Below, piece by piece: positions 53,724 through 63,574 of a DNA stretch of 64,000 bases (positions are counted from its first letter, which is position 1; every line of letters begins with the position of its first letter). A program made the translations under genes and the position numbers. The stretch comes from Aliikangiella sp965214955 (GTDB lineage Bacteria; Pseudomonadota; Gammaproteobacteria; Enterobacterales; Kangiellaceae). The DNA lies in NCBI GenBank assembly GCA_965214955.1, contig CBDCCU010000010.1, positions 186,001 to 250,000 of the forward strand, given 5' to 3'. The notes under the pieces were generated by a model, which saw only the letters and a program-made list of their open reading frames with translations, made no database searches and was not told the DNA's origin.

Positions 53724-54517
53724 TAATTATGTTCCTTATTAATGCTTCCAGTAGCAATAAACTGAGAAAGATCGGCATAAAACTCATCAAATTGTGATAA
53801 AAATGGTGCATGCGCCGACTTTCTATAAACTTTAGATTCACTCAGTTGATGTAGGCTATCGACTGCGGCACAAACTTTATTAGGCACAAGTGCATCGAGC
53901 CTGCCATACAGTCTTAGCATGGGTATTTTTATTTGTTTAAGTTGCTCGGTTAAATCGTTATCTTTAAGAATTTGTAAACCGCCTCGCAAGGCTTTTTTAG
54001 AGGGTTGCCCATGAATAAAAACCGTATCTTTAAGCATTTTAAGATCGTCTTTTTGAGTTTTACTACCCATGGTTTGAATGCCTAAAAAGCGAATCAAAGT
54101 GCCTTCATAATCTTCTTCTAAATAACCAATAAACGACTCTAAAACATCAAGTTTCATGCCCTGCCAATTATCATTAGCGACAAAACTAGGGTTAGAAGAA
54201 ACGGTAATAAGTTTTTTAATTTTTTCTGGATAATTAATCGCCAGTTTAGTTGCAACCAAACCGCCAAGCGACCAACCTAGCAATACGCACTCTTCGGGTA
54301 AAACATCAGCCACTGAATCGACTAAATAATCGAGGTTATAATCACCATTATAAACCGGGCTATAACCAAAACCAGGCAAATCAATATTATGCACCGTATA
54401 ATTTTCGGCTAACTTAGGTACTAATGTTTCCCAAATACCGCCATGCAACCCCCAACCATGCAGTAAAGCAATGGCAGAGCCTTGTCCGCTAATATTTACA
54501 AAAGGCTTTAATGTCAT
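53723..54517 (-). CDS. bioH: pimeloyl-ACP methyl ester esterase BioH
   Basis: A 264-residue alpha/beta hydrolase: LLHGWGLHGGIWE near 19-31, the nucleophile elbow GWSLGG with Ser83, an Asp in LYGRLDALVP and a His in KSAHAPFLS. BioH removes the methyl group from pimeloyl-ACP ester. Its place in the bio operon makes the assignment firm. Confidence 0.93.
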   Translation of the reverse strand: MTLKPFVNISGQGSAIALLHGWGLHGGIWETLVPKLAENYTVHNIDLPGFGYSPVYNGDYNLDYLVDSVADVLPEECVLLGWSLGGLVATKLAINYPEKIKKLITVSSNPSFVANDNWQGMKLDVLESFIGYLEEDYEGTLIRFLGIQTMGSKTQKDDLKMLKDTVFIHGQPSKKALRGGLQILKDNDLTEQLKQIKIPMLRLYGRLDALVPNKVCAAVDSLHQLSESKVYRKSAHAPFLSQFDEFYADLSQFIATGSINKEHN

Positions 54518-54520
54518 TAT

Positions 54521-55684
54521 TTAATTACTCGTTCTTAATGCTAGGTCAATGGCATTAATCAGTTGTTCTATTTGTTCAAAAGTGTGTTTGGCACTTATGG
54601 TAATTCTGAGTCTTGCGCTTCCTTTAGCAACTGTTGGAGGTCTTACCGCGCCAACTAAAAAGCCCTGCTGGTAGAGTTTATTTTTTACCACAATTAACCT
54701 TTCATTTTCACCAATAATAATTGGCTGAATGGGGGTATTAAAATCACTTATTGCTAAGTCTTTTTTCTTTGCTAACTGTTGAAAATTTTTGGTGTTCTGT
54801 TTGAGTTTTTTGATTAACTGATTATTCGATTTTAATAATTGTAAATTAGCCAAATTACCAGCAGCAATAATCGCAGGTGTTGCAGTGGTATAAATATAGT
54901 TACGCGCGGTTTGCATTAAGTAACTCACCAATTTTTTCTCACCAGACACCGCCGCGCCATAACCGCCTAAGGCTTTGCCAAAGCTGCTCATAAGCACTGG
55001 CAAGCGTTTTTCATTTAACTCAAAATACTCGCCTGCACCTTGACCATTTTTACCCAGCACACCAAAACCATGAGCATCATCAACAATTAAAATTGCATTA
55101 TACTTATCACATAAATCTGCCATCACATCGAGCGGAGCAATATCGCCATCCATACTAAAAACACTATCGGTAACCACAAAAGCATTTTGCGTGCTGCGTG
55201 ATAACTTTTTTTCTAAAGCACCCATATCCAAATGCAAGTACCTTTGAGAGTCCGCTTGTGAAAGTTTTACCCCATCAATTAACGAAGCATGATTAAGCTT
55301 GTCAGCTAAAATTAAATTGCCTTTTTTAGCTAGGGTTTGCAAAATTCCAAGGTTAGCCATATAGCCCGAAGAAAAACTTAATACTGATTCACGCTGTAAA
55401 AATTCAGCCAAAGATTCTTCAAACATTTGGTGTGGCTTTTGATGTCCACAAATTAAATGTGACGCGCCAGAGCCAAAACCAAATTTCTCTGCGGTTTGCG
55501 AAATAGCTTGAGTGTTTTCAGATGTTGCGGCTAAGCCAAGATAATCATTACTAGCAAAATTAATAAGGTTTTTAGCATCAACCGTTATTTGAGTAGATTG
55601 TTTAGAACACACGGTAATTTGCTCGCGCAATAAGTTTGACTTATCACGCGCTTTTAGCTGTGAATCTAAATCAAGAAACTTCAT
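54521..55684 (-). CDS. bioF: 8-amino-7-oxononanoate synthase BioF
   Basis: A 387-residue PLP enzyme of the alpha-oxoamine synthase family. FASNDYLGLA (43-52), the AHGFG motif around 204-208, and Lys237 in SFGKALGGYG, which binds PLP. It condenses pimeloyl-ACP with alanine. Three bp from bioH, 11 bp from bioB. Confidence 0.95.
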   Translation of the reverse strand: MKFLDLDSQLKARDKSNLLREQITVCSKQSTQITVDAKNLINFASNDYLGLAATSENTQAISQTAEKFGFGSGASHLICGHQKPHQMFEESLAEFLQRESVLSFSSGYMANLGILQTLAKKGNLILADKLNHASLIDGVKLSQADSQRYLHLDMGALEKKLSRSTQNAFVVTDSVFSMDGDIAPLDVMADLCDKYNAILIVDDAHGFGVLGKNGQGAGEYFELNEKRLPVLMSSFGKALGGYGAAVSGEKKLVSYLMQTARNYIYTTATPAIIAAGNLANLQLLKSNNQLIKKLKQNTKNFQQLAKKKDLAISDFNTPIQPIIIGENERLIVVKNKLYQQGFLVGAVRPPTVAKGSARLRITISAKHTFEQIEQLINAIDLALRTSN

Positions 55685-55695
55685 TCAACTAAAAT

Positions 55696-56832
55696 TTAAT
55701 TAGCTGCGTTGTAAAACTTAGGTTTTGTTTGTGCTGCGGTTTCTTTATTAGGCACAACATTACCTTGTTTTAGTGCTTCAATTTTAGCCGCTTCTTCCGC
55801 TAAGGTACGCGCGCAAGGTTTATAATCGGGAGTGCCACCCTCTGGTGTGATCCCTAGGCGATTAAATAAGTTTAAATCGTGGTTTTGATCAGGGTTATTG
55901 GTGGTTAGCAGTTTTTCACCATAAAAAATTGAATTAGCCCCCGCAAAGAAACACATAGCCTGCATTTCATCGGACATATTTTCTCGCCCTGCTGATAAAC
56001 GCACATAAGACTTAGGCATCACAATTCGGGCAACCGCAATCATGCGAATAAATTCAAAAGGATCAAGTTTGCTGGCATCTTCAAGCGGCGTCCCTTTAAC
56101 CGCAATTAATTGATTAATCGGCACGCTTTGAGGGTGCTCAGGCAGATTGGCTAACTCTTTAATTAAGTTGAGTCTGTCGGTTAATGTTTCGCCCATGCCC
56201 AAAATGCCACCCGCACAAACATTAATACCTGCATCACGCACCGACTGTAAAGTATCTAGTCTATCTTGATAGGTACGCGTGGTAATAATTTCGCTGTAGT
56301 ATTCGGCAGAGGTATCAAGATTGTGATTGTAGTAATCTAAGCCAGCTTCTTTGAGTTGTCCTGCTTGTTCTTGATTAAGCATGCCAAGAGTGACACAGGT
56401 TTCCATACCCAAGTTTTTAACTTCTTTAATCATTGTTAAAACCGCTGGAAAATCTTTGCCTCTTGGACTTCTCCATGCCGCGCCCATGCAAAAACGGGTA
56501 GCACCAGAGCGCTTGGCGTTTTTAGCCGATTTAATCACTTCGTCAATAGCCACCAACTGCTCTTTGGTTAATCCAGTATTGTAATGACCACTTTGCGGGC
56601 AATATTTGCAGTCTTCGGGGCAGGCGCCAGTTTTAATACTCATTAAAGTAGAGGTTTGTACTTGGTTAGGATCAAAATGCAAACGATGCACGGTTTGCGC
56701 CTTAAACAACAAATCATTTAGCGGCATTTCATAAAGCGCTTGAACCTCAGTGGTTTGCCAGTTGTGGCGAATTTCACCCTCAGCTAGCTGGGCAAGGTTA
56801 GTTGGGTTAGATATTGAGTTTACAGTTGTCAT
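55696..56832 (-). CDS. bioB: biotin synthase BioB
   Basis: A 378-residue radical SAM enzyme with cluster Cys71, Cys75 and Cys78 (CPEDCKYC), and YYNHNLDTS and LSAGRENMS motifs. It inserts sulfur into dethiobiotin. It is the first gene of the bio operon. I see no classical BirA operator (TTGTAAACC-type) in the 134 bp upstream. Confidence 0.96.
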   Translation of the reverse strand: MTTVNSISNPTNLAQLAEGEIRHNWQTTEVQALYEMPLNDLLFKAQTVHRLHFDPNQVQTSTLMSIKTGACPEDCKYCPQSGHYNTGLTKEQLVAIDEVIKSAKNAKRSGATRFCMGAAWRSPRGKDFPAVLTMIKEVKNLGMETCVTLGMLNQEQAGQLKEAGLDYYNHNLDTSAEYYSEIITTRTYQDRLDTLQSVRDAGINVCAGGILGMGETLTDRLNLIKELANLPEHPQSVPINQLIAVKGTPLEDASKLDPFEFIRMIAVARIVMPKSYVRLSAGRENMSDEMQAMCFFAGANSIFYGEKLLTTNNPDQNHDLNLFNRLGITPEGGTPDYKPCARTLAEEAAKIEALKQGNVVPNKETAAQTKPKFYNAAN

Positions 56833-56925
56833 TAATTTGTCCGACTAAAAATAAGCTATTTAAGTAATTAAGTCATATGTTTGCTAGACTATTAGATAAG
56901 TAGAGGGATCTTGATCTAGTTATTC

Positions 56926-56955
56926 AAACCCCAAAATTTTAAAGAAAAGGGGTTT
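56926..56955. promoter_or_regulatory. inverted repeat upstream of comF
   Basis: AAACCCC and GGGGTTT separated by 16 AT-rich bases, ending 11 bp before the comF ATG. Spacing of about 23 bp centre to centre could be an operator between bioB and comF, or a leader hairpin. Not a known motif. Confidence 0.4.
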
Positions 56956-56966
56956 TCTGTCAAGCA

Positions 56967-57689
56967 ATGAAAACAATAAAAGATAACATTTGCTCATTTT
57001 TTAACCGCAATCTTTCAAGTCAATTAATTACTGAGTGCCCACTTTGTTTGCAGAGCACTCAATCAAGCTTGCATTTTATTTGTAATGACTGCATCAACAG
57101 ACTGCCCTATTTAAGCAATGTTTGTGATATTTGTGCATTGCCTATTGCGGCTTCTCAATCAGTTTGTGGGCAATGTTTAAAGTCATCACCTCGTTTTGAT
57201 AAAGCGGTTATTGCTTTTCATTATGAAAGCCCAATTAGTGAATTTATTCAATCAATAAAGTTTAACGCTAATTTCACTTCAGTAAAATTGTTGACCGACT
57301 CATTAGTGACCCAAATTCAGGATCGATACCGATCATCAAGCCTGCCTCAAACCATTATTCCAGTACCGTTGCATCCAAAGCGAACTAGGCAAAGAGGATT
57401 TAACCAAGCTTTAGAAATTGCCAAGCAACTGAATAAAAGTTTACCTATTTCAATATCTAAGCAACTGGTTTCACGAGTTATTAATACTGCGCCACAATTA
57501 AATTTATCGGCCAAAGAAAGGCACAAAAATTTAAAACTCGCCTTTAAAATAAATAGGCCGCCACCCAACCACTGTGCAATACTTGATGATGTGATGACCA
57601 CTGGCAGCACCGCACAAGTCATTGCTAATGAGCTAAAAAAAGCGGGAGCAAAACAAGTGGATATTTGGTGTGTGGCTAGAGCGTATTAA
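56967..57689 (+). CDS. comF: ComF family protein (phosphoribosyltransferase fold)
   Basis: A 240-residue protein with N-terminal CxxC zinc-binding pairs (CPLC, CNDC, CDIC, CGQC) and a phosphoribosyltransferase domain with the PRPP loop CAILDDVMTTGSTAQVIANE (about 197-216). ComF/GntX is needed for DNA uptake in competent bacteria. It is divergent from bioB, the usual arrangement in many gammaproteobacteria. Confidence 0.92.
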   Translation: MKTIKDNICSFFNRNLSSQLITECPLCLQSTQSSLHFICNDCINRLPYLSNVCDICALPIAASQSVCGQCLKSSPRFDKAVIAFHYESPISEFIQSIKFNANFTSVKLLTDSLVTQIQDRYRSSSLPQTIIPVPLHPKRTRQRGFNQALEIAKQLNKSLPISISKQLVSRVINTAPQLNLSAKERHKNLKLAFKINRPPPNHCAILDDVMTTGSTAQVIANELKKAGAKQVDIWCVARAY

Positions 57690-57815
57690 GCTGAATAGAT
57701 TTTATTTTCAGATAAGATAGCGGTTTTGATTAAAAATGGGGCTAACCAGTTATTTGGATAAGTGATACACTTTCATGCCTTATAACAACCAAATTTAGCA
57801 TTGGAGCATTACTTT

Positions 57816-59144
57816 TTGGTTTCTCGCGAACGCTCGGCTCAAATATTCCAGATAGCATTGCCAATTATTGGCGGCATGATGTCTCAAAACATTCTCAATC
57901 TTGTCGATGCTGCCATGGTCGGTCAACTAGGTTCAACGGCTTTAGCTGGTGTTGGACTAGGTAGCTTTATTAATTTTGTTGCGGCGGCTATTTTTATGGG
58001 AATGGCAGCTGGTGTACAAGCCATGGTGGCTCGAAGAATTGGTGAAGGAAGAGAGAGCGAAGCGGCTAATCCGCTCAATGGCGCGCTTTTAGCCATTTTT
58101 ATTGCCGCCATTCCTGTGACTTTACTGTTAACCCATTACTCTACCGCAATTTTAACTCTACTTAATGATGATCAAGGCGTAATTGAAGACGGCGCAAAAT
58201 ATTTAGACGCACGTTTAATTGGTATTATGGCCATTGGCATGAACTTTAGTTTTCGCGGTTATTTAAGCGCGATAAAAATGACTCAGTTTTATTTTAAAAC
58301 CCTGATCATTATGCATAGCTTAAATATCTTACTAAACTATGTGCTTATTTTTGGTAATTGGGGCTTTCCTGAATTAGGAACTGAAGGTGCTGGGCTAGGC
58401 ACTTCTTTATCAATGATTGGTGGAACATTATTGTATTTTTTCCTTACCATTAAATACACTAAAAAATACGGCTTTGGCTTGCATTTACCCAGCAAACAAA
58501 CTTTTATTCAAGTGATAAAAATTTCTTTTCCATCTTCGCTACAGCAGCTTTTCTTTGCCCTTGGGTTTACCACACTGTTCTGGATTGTAGGAAAAATAGG
58601 CACCGCCGAGCTTGCCGCAGCCAATGTGCTAACCACCTTAACCCTAGTCGCCATATTGCCTTCTATTGCATTTGGCATGGGCTCTGCGACTTTAGTTGGG
58701 CAAGCATTAGGGCGCAAAGATGTAGAAGATGCTTATCGCTGGGCTTGGGATACATCAATTATTGCGATGTTAGCAATTTCTATTATTTCCATTCCTATGT
58801 TATTTGTACCCGACTTAATTTTAAGCGTGTTTTTACACGAGCAAGCTGTAATAGATATTGCCAGAGTGCCGCTACAATTGGTTGGTATTGCCATTATTAT
58901 TGATGCGGTTAATTTGGTATTAATGTCATCGCTACAAGGCGCAGGTGCAACCAAAATGACTATGGTAGTCGGCATAGTCACCCAATGGTTAATCTTTTTA
59001 CCACTCGCTTGGATAATCGGTCCAATGATGGGCATGGGACTCACGGCTATTTGGTTAACTCAAGGTTTATATCGATTACTACAAACCTTTTGGTTTGCCT
59101 CATTGTGGAATAAAAAGCAGTGGGCAAAAATTAAGCTTCACTAA
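57816..59144 (+). CDS. MATE-family efflux transporter
   Basis: I start with TTG at 57816 (442 residues), as GGAG lies nine bases before; a TTG at 57801 is the alternative. Twelve membrane helices in two halves (IALPIIGGMMSQNILNLVDA; ISFPSSLQQLFFALGF). MATE proteins export cationic drugs with Na+ or H+. Closest to NorM/YdhE-like exporters. It lies 15 bp before srkA. Confidence 0.92.
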   Translation: MVSRERSAQIFQIALPIIGGMMSQNILNLVDAAMVGQLGSTALAGVGLGSFINFVAAAIFMGMAAGVQAMVARRIGEGRESEAANPLNGALLAIFIAAIPVTLLLTHYSTAILTLLNDDQGVIEDGAKYLDARLIGIMAIGMNFSFRGYLSAIKMTQFYFKTLIIMHSLNILLNYVLIFGNWGFPELGTEGAGLGTSLSMIGGTLLYFFLTIKYTKKYGFGLHLPSKQTFIQVIKISFPSSLQQLFFALGFTTLFWIVGKIGTAELAAANVLTTLTLVAILPSIAFGMGSATLVGQALGRKDVEDAYRWAWDTSIIAMLAISIISIPMLFVPDLILSVFLHEQAVIDIARVPLQLVGIAIIIDAVNLVLMSSLQGAGATKMTMVVGIVTQWLIFLPLAWIIGPMMGMGLTAIWLTQGLYRLLQTFWFASLWNKKQWAKIKLH

Positions 59145-59158
59145 AGCTTTTATCAGTT

Positions 59159-60154
59159 ATGGATAATCAAAGTAGATCGAATAACAATACATCGAATAAC
59201 GACCGAGGTTTTTATCAATTAACCCCCGATCAGGTACTCGATGCGATTGAATCGGTAGGTATAGAGCCCGAAGCGGCGCTTTTGGCGCTTAATAGCTATG
59301 AAAACCGCGTGTATCAGTTTAGAGACTTTGACAATCAGCGCTATGTGGTAAAGTTTTATCGCCCTAATCGCTGGTCGAATGAAGCAATTATTGAAGAACA
59401 TGACTTTTCTTTAGCGCTTGCCAAACAAGAAATTCCTGTGGTTGCCCCAATAGTCGTCAAAAACCAAACATTATTTACCCATCAAAATTTTCGCTTTGCT
59501 ATTTACCCTAGCCAAGGCGGACGCTCACCCAATTTAGACGATAAAGACACGCTTATGTGGTTAGGTCGTTTTTTAGGGCGCATTCATTTACTTGGCGAAA
59601 CTCAAACTTTTAAGCACCGTCCTACGCTCACTTTGGAATCTTTTGGTGTTCAAAGTGTTGACTATTTGCTTAAAAGCAACCTTATCCCCAGCCATATTTT
59701 TGAGGCCTATCAAGTGATCACTAAGCAATTGTTAGAAGCTTGCAATGAGGTTTTTGCTAATTATGGTGAGCTAGAACATATTCGCCTGCATGGCGATTGT
59801 CATCCGAGTAATGTACTTTGGAGCGATGATGGGCCGCATTTTGTTGATTTTGACGACAGCCGCAATGGCGCATCCATTCAAGATTTTTGGATGTTAATTA
59901 ATGATAATCAAAACCAACAGCTATGGAACTGGATAATCGAAGGCTATGAAGACTTTAGAGAGTTTGACGACAGACAACTAAAGCTAGTTGAGCCATTAAG
60001 AACCATGCGAATGCTCCATTATAGTGCTTGGCTTGCTAAGCGCTGGCAAGATCCCAGTTTTAAAATTAATTTTCCTTGGTTTAATTCCACCAGATACTGG
60101 GAAGAACAAGTACTTGCTTTAAAAGAACAACTGGCTAATTTGCAACATTCTTAA
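59159..60154 (+). CDS. srkA: stress response kinase A (YihE)
   Basis: The 331-residue Ser/Thr kinase of APH fold: YENRVYQFRDFDNQRYVVKF with Lys near 64, HLHGDCHPSNVLW (catalytic, HGD) near 216-228, and VDFDDSRNG with metal Asp. SrkA protects against stress-induced death. The N-terminal 15 residues are Asn/Ser-rich. ATG right after the MATE gene. Confidence 0.93.
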   Translation: MDNQSRSNNNTSNNDRGFYQLTPDQVLDAIESVGIEPEAALLALNSYENRVYQFRDFDNQRYVVKFYRPNRWSNEAIIEEHDFSLALAKQEIPVVAPIVVKNQTLFTHQNFRFAIYPSQGGRSPNLDDKDTLMWLGRFLGRIHLLGETQTFKHRPTLTLESFGVQSVDYLLKSNLIPSHIFEAYQVITKQLLEACNEVFANYGELEHIRLHGDCHPSNVLWSDDGPHFVDFDDSRNGASIQDFWMLINDNQNQQLWNWIIEGYEDFREFDDRQLKLVEPLRTMRMLHYSAWLAKRWQDPSFKINFPWFNSTRYWEEQVLALKEQLANLQHS

Positions 60155-60336
60155 TGTTTTTTAGCGATTAAACGCAAATGGACGTACCCGTTTATCAGTT
60201 ATCTGCATTAATATTTATGATAACGCGAACAATTTAAAGTATATACCAACTTAATTATACAAATCGCTTTATCTAAGTCTATGATTAATATTGACTCTTC
60301 AAAAAAGTTAGCAATTTATGCTAAAAGGGAAGCAAT

Positions 60337-62229
60337 ATGCTTAGTTTTTTATCAATGAACAATATTTCTATCAAGCAAAAACTCTCATTAATAACGGTTT
60401 TGTCTGTGTTTGGTGCACTGTTATTAATTTTTTTACGCTATCACTATAACCACCAGTTAGATAACCTACATCAAGCGGTTATAACTAACCAAAAAATTAA
60501 AACCAAAATGCTTGAGCTACGTCGCAACGAAAAAGACTTTTTAGCTCGATTAGATGCTAAATATATTGAAAAATTTGACTCAAATCATAATCAACTTATG
60601 GATTTAGATAATCAGCTAATGATGCTCGCTGAACAAATTGACTTTGAAGATATTGACACTATAAAAAATATGGGTTCAGTGTTTCAGCAGTATAAACAAG
60701 CTTTTTACAGAGTATTTAATCTACAGCAAGAAATTGGTTTAGATCATAAGTCGGGACTTTATGGCTCATTAAGAAACGCAGTAAGAGATGCAGAAGGAAT
60801 TGTTAAACCTTTAAATAACAATCAACTGTTAGCCGATATTTTAATGCTCAGGCGCAGAGAAAAAGATTTTATGCTTCGTTGGGATCCTCAATACATAGAA
60901 AAATATCAACAAGATTTTGCCAAGTTTCAAAACCATTTAGCGAGTTTATCTATGGATACTCGCGGTAAAAACGAAGTTACTCAGCTAATGCAAAAATATC
61001 GAACTGAATTTATTCAATTTGCACAGAAAAAAACGGAGTTGGGCTTAACCCCTAAGTCGGGCGAAATGGGTACTATGCGTTCAACCATTCATCAAAGTGA
61101 AACTTTATTGGAGCAAGTTTCTAAATCACTCGACAGCTTTATTGATGATCTTAAAAAAACCACAAACCAGTTTTACTTAACCATAGCATCAATGATTATT
61201 CTGATAATGATTTCATTAATTATTATAATATATCGCAGTATTAACAAACCTTTACAAAAGCTAACCGAAACCATGTCTAAAGCTAGTGATAATCATGATT
61301 TGGGAGTTCGTTGTAATATTCAAGGCAATCATGAACTAGCAATGCTATCTGGTATTTTTGATTCAATGATGGAAAGTTTTACTCGGGTGCTCAATCAAAT
61401 TAATAAAGCTGCCGATCAAATTAACAATTCATCTCAAGAATTGGTAGAAATTAACAATAACTCATCAACGAATATCACAACACAGCAATCACATATTGAG
61501 CAGGTTGCCACAGCAATGAACCAAATGAGTACTTCGGTGCAAGACGTTGCTAGTAATATTTTATCAACCTCAAATTCTGCTGATGAAGCTTTTAATGAAA
61601 CCAGTATGAGCAAAGAAAAAGTAGCCGAAGCTATTAAATCAGTTAATGTGATGGTTGAGCAAATGCAAATGGCAAAAGAAGTGCTCGACTCTCTCGAAAA
61701 AGATAGCGTCGATGTAACTAAAGTACTAGAAGTTATTCGTGGTGTAGCCGAACAAACAAATTTATTAGCGCTTAATGCCGCAATAGAAGCCGCTAGAGCA
61801 GGCGAACAAGGCCGAGGCTTTGCCGTTGTTGCTGACGAAGTAAGAACCCTTGCAGGTAGAACTCAGCAATCAACCGAAGAAATCAATGAAATTATTGAGC
61901 GACTTCAAACCAATTCTAAGCGTGCTGTTGAAGTTATGGATGGTAATCTCAACCAAATGAACTCAACCATGTCTAACGCTCAAGTGGCTGGCGAATCGCT
62001 AGAAACAGTAACGGGACAAGTTGATCAAATAAATAAAATGAGTACACAAATTGCCAGTGCGGCAGAAGAGCAAAATGCGGTTGCCGATGACATTAATCAA
62101 AAGGTTATTCATATTAATGATCAGGCGATAGAAAATACAAATAATGTTAAACTAATCGTATCGACAACCTTAAAGCAAACAGAGCTAGCCAAAGAGCTTA
62201 AAAATTTGGTGAGTAAGTTTAAATATTAG
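60337..62229 (+). CDS. methyl-accepting chemotaxis protein with HBM sensor
   Basis: The 630-residue protein has a first TM (about 16-34), a periplasmic helical bimodular domain of about 230 residues with the twofold motif LRRNEKDFLARLDAKYIEKF and LRRREKDFMLRWDPQYIEKY, a second TM (about 280-302), a HAMP domain and the signalling domain with tip VAEQTNLLALNAAIEAARAG. HBM receptors sense small organic acids in Pseudomonas. AGGGAAG lies before the ATG. Confidence 0.94.
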   Translation: MLSFLSMNNISIKQKLSLITVLSVFGALLLIFLRYHYNHQLDNLHQAVITNQKIKTKMLELRRNEKDFLARLDAKYIEKFDSNHNQLMDLDNQLMMLAEQIDFEDIDTIKNMGSVFQQYKQAFYRVFNLQQEIGLDHKSGLYGSLRNAVRDAEGIVKPLNNNQLLADILMLRRREKDFMLRWDPQYIEKYQQDFAKFQNHLASLSMDTRGKNEVTQLMQKYRTEFIQFAQKKTELGLTPKSGEMGTMRSTIHQSETLLEQVSKSLDSFIDDLKKTTNQFYLTIASMIILIMISLIIIIYRSINKPLQKLTETMSKASDNHDLGVRCNIQGNHELAMLSGIFDSMMESFTRVLNQINKAADQINNSSQELVEINNNSSTNITTQQSHIEQVATAMNQMSTSVQDVASNILSTSNSADEAFNETSMSKEKVAEAIKSVNVMVEQMQMAKEVLDSLEKDSVDVTKVLEVIRGVAEQTNLLALNAAIEAARAGEQGRGFAVVADEVRTLAGRTQQSTEEINEIIERLQTNSKRAVEVMDGNLNQMNSTMSNAQVAGESLETVTGQVDQINKMSTQIASAAEEQNAVADDINQKVIHINDQAIENTNNVKLIVSTTLKQTELAKELKNLVSKFKY

Positions 62230-62256
62230 TTTGCTAAAACTTAATAAAAATCTTAA

Positions 62257-62619
62257 ATGGCAAAATTATTATTCAAATTAAGTGGCGTACCTGATGATGA
62301 AATTGAAGGCGTACGCAATGCATTAGAAGCAGAAGAAATTGATTATTATGAAACCTCATCTGGGTTATTAGGACTTTCTTTTGCCGCTATTTGGATTAAG
62401 CAAGATGAGCAATATGCTCAGGCTAAACAAACTTTAAATGACTATCAGAAAACGCGATACAAAACCGCAAAACAAAAGCAATTTGATGATATTGAAAAAG
62501 GCGAAAATATTACTTGGTGGCAAGCCTTTAAAAGTTCTCCAATTAGAAGTTTGCTAAGTATTATTTTTGTGATGGCAATATTGTATATTGCCATCATTCC
62601 TTTTTTTCCTATCAAATAG
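62257..62619 (+). CDS. DUF6164-family membrane protein
   Basis: A 120-residue protein with the DUF6164 opening MAKLLFKLSGVPDDEIEGVR (a DUF2007-like alpha-beta domain) and one C-terminal membrane helix (LLSIIFVMAILYIAIIPFF). Function unknown. Confidence 0.85.
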   Translation: MAKLLFKLSGVPDDEIEGVRNALEAEEIDYYETSSGLLGLSFAAIWIKQDEQYAQAKQTLNDYQKTRYKTAKQKQFDDIEKGENITWWQAFKSSPIRSLLSIIFVMAILYIAIIPFFPIK

Positions 62620-62635
62620 TTTAAACAATATTTCT

Positions 62636-62917
62636 GTGATAAAAACTGATCCTAAAAAACTAATAAAAAAGCACCAGTCTTTAATTCAGTCTGACTTTAA
62701 AAAAGTGCTAACCCATACTCAGCGCGAAAAAGACGGCTGGTTTATTAATAGTGTAATGATTGAAGGCTGTGATGCGCCCTTTAAATTTAAACGCAAGCAA
62801 GCCTATAAACAATTATCTAAAGGGCAAAGAGTCAACTTAACCTACTATCCTCAAACCGAAACCGTTGCTGGTCTCGATTTTGAGGTAATGAAGGTAGTAC
62901 GAATTAAAATTAGCTAG
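62636..62917 (+). CDS. hypothetical small basic protein
   Basis: About 93 residues from the GTG at 62636; upstream in-frame ATG at 62588 would overlap DUF6164 by 32 bp. It is a basic beta-rich protein (WFINSVMIEGCDAPFKFKRK; GQRVNLTYYPQTETVAGLDF) that looks like a small OB or SH3-like fold. Not identified. It converges on yebG with 8 bp overlap. Confidence 0.6.
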   Translation: MIKTDPKKLIKKHQSLIQSDFKKVLTHTQREKDGWFINSVMIEGCDAPFKFKRKQAYKQLSKGQRVNLTYYPQTETVAGLDFEVMKVVRIKIS

Positions 62918-63194
62918 CAGCACTAATGGGGGTAATGTTTTTATCTTCACCTTGCTCTGCTAATAATAGTTCTGGCTTACCTTTAATTGCTTTTAATACC
63001 GTCTCTTTATTTTCTGCAATTAATAAACCAATGGCTTCAATTTGCTCTTCACTAAGATCTTTTATTTCTCTTTCCATCCAAACGCTTACCGTTTCTGCAA
63101 GCTCAAGCATTTTGTCGTAATTATCGGCTTCTTTTTTATCAGTAAAAGTTTTATTTTCATCTCTATCAGACATATATAACGTCACCACTGCCAT
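62910..63194 (-). CDS. yebG: YebG family protein
   Basis: A 94-residue protein with the YebG pattern MAVVTLYMSDRDENKTFTDK and KEADNYDKMLELAETVSVWM. In E. coli YebG is SOS-induced and DNA-binding. No clear CTGT-N8-ACAG LexA box is seen within 100 bp of the start. ACGGAG lies ten bases upstream of the ATG. Confidence 0.9.
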   Translation of the reverse strand: MAVVTLYMSDRDENKTFTDKKEADNYDKMLELAETVSVWMEREIKDLSEEQIEAIGLLIAENKETVLKAIKGKPELLLAEQGEDKNITPISAAS

Positions 63195-63369
63195 AGGATT
63201 TACTCCGTTTAATTATTGATACCATTTTAATAACTGAGACTGTCAATCTTTGCGCCAATCTTTTTTGCATTGTTTGGCTAGGATTGATACTTTAATCTCA
63301 ATTACAAAAGAACACCAAAATACTACCTGCACAAGTAGTAAATAGCAACTATTAATTTTAGGATCTGAA

Positions 63370-63456
63370 ATGTTAGAAAATTTTGCACTCGCACTTTTTC
63401 AATTTGGCTTGCCTGTATTTGCTATTTCATTTGTTGTTTTTTATTTGCTAAGCTAG
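63370..63456 (+). CDS. small membrane protein, possibly frameshifted
   Basis: A 28-codon ORF, MLENFALALFQFGLPVFAIS then FVVFYLLS, with TAGGATCTGAA before the ATG. One membrane helix. Right after the stop another frame continues SSGIKPTLEETNEIELKQNK and GFLHNRLLGC to TGA at about 63550, so a one-base insertion near 63454 may have split a protein of about 58 residues. The 175 bp upstream (63195-63369) contain nothing else recognised. Confidence 0.45.
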   Translation: MLENFALALFQFGLPVFAISFVVFYLLS

Positions 63457-63574
63457 TTCTGGTATTAAACCTACATTAGAAGAAACGAATGAAATTGAAT
63501 TAAAACAAAATAAAGGTTTTTTGCATAATCGGCTACTGGGCTGCTGAATCGCTGAGTAAAATAAAAAAACTTTA

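Noticed and set aside
56833..56966. BirA operator between bioB and comF
   Set aside because: No TTGTAAACC/GGTTTACAA-like pair; only the AAACCCC/GGGGTTT repeat, which lies close to comF.
63195..63260. LexA box upstream of yebG
   Set aside because: GACTGTCAATC resembles one half-site, but no CTGT-N8-ACAG pair is present.
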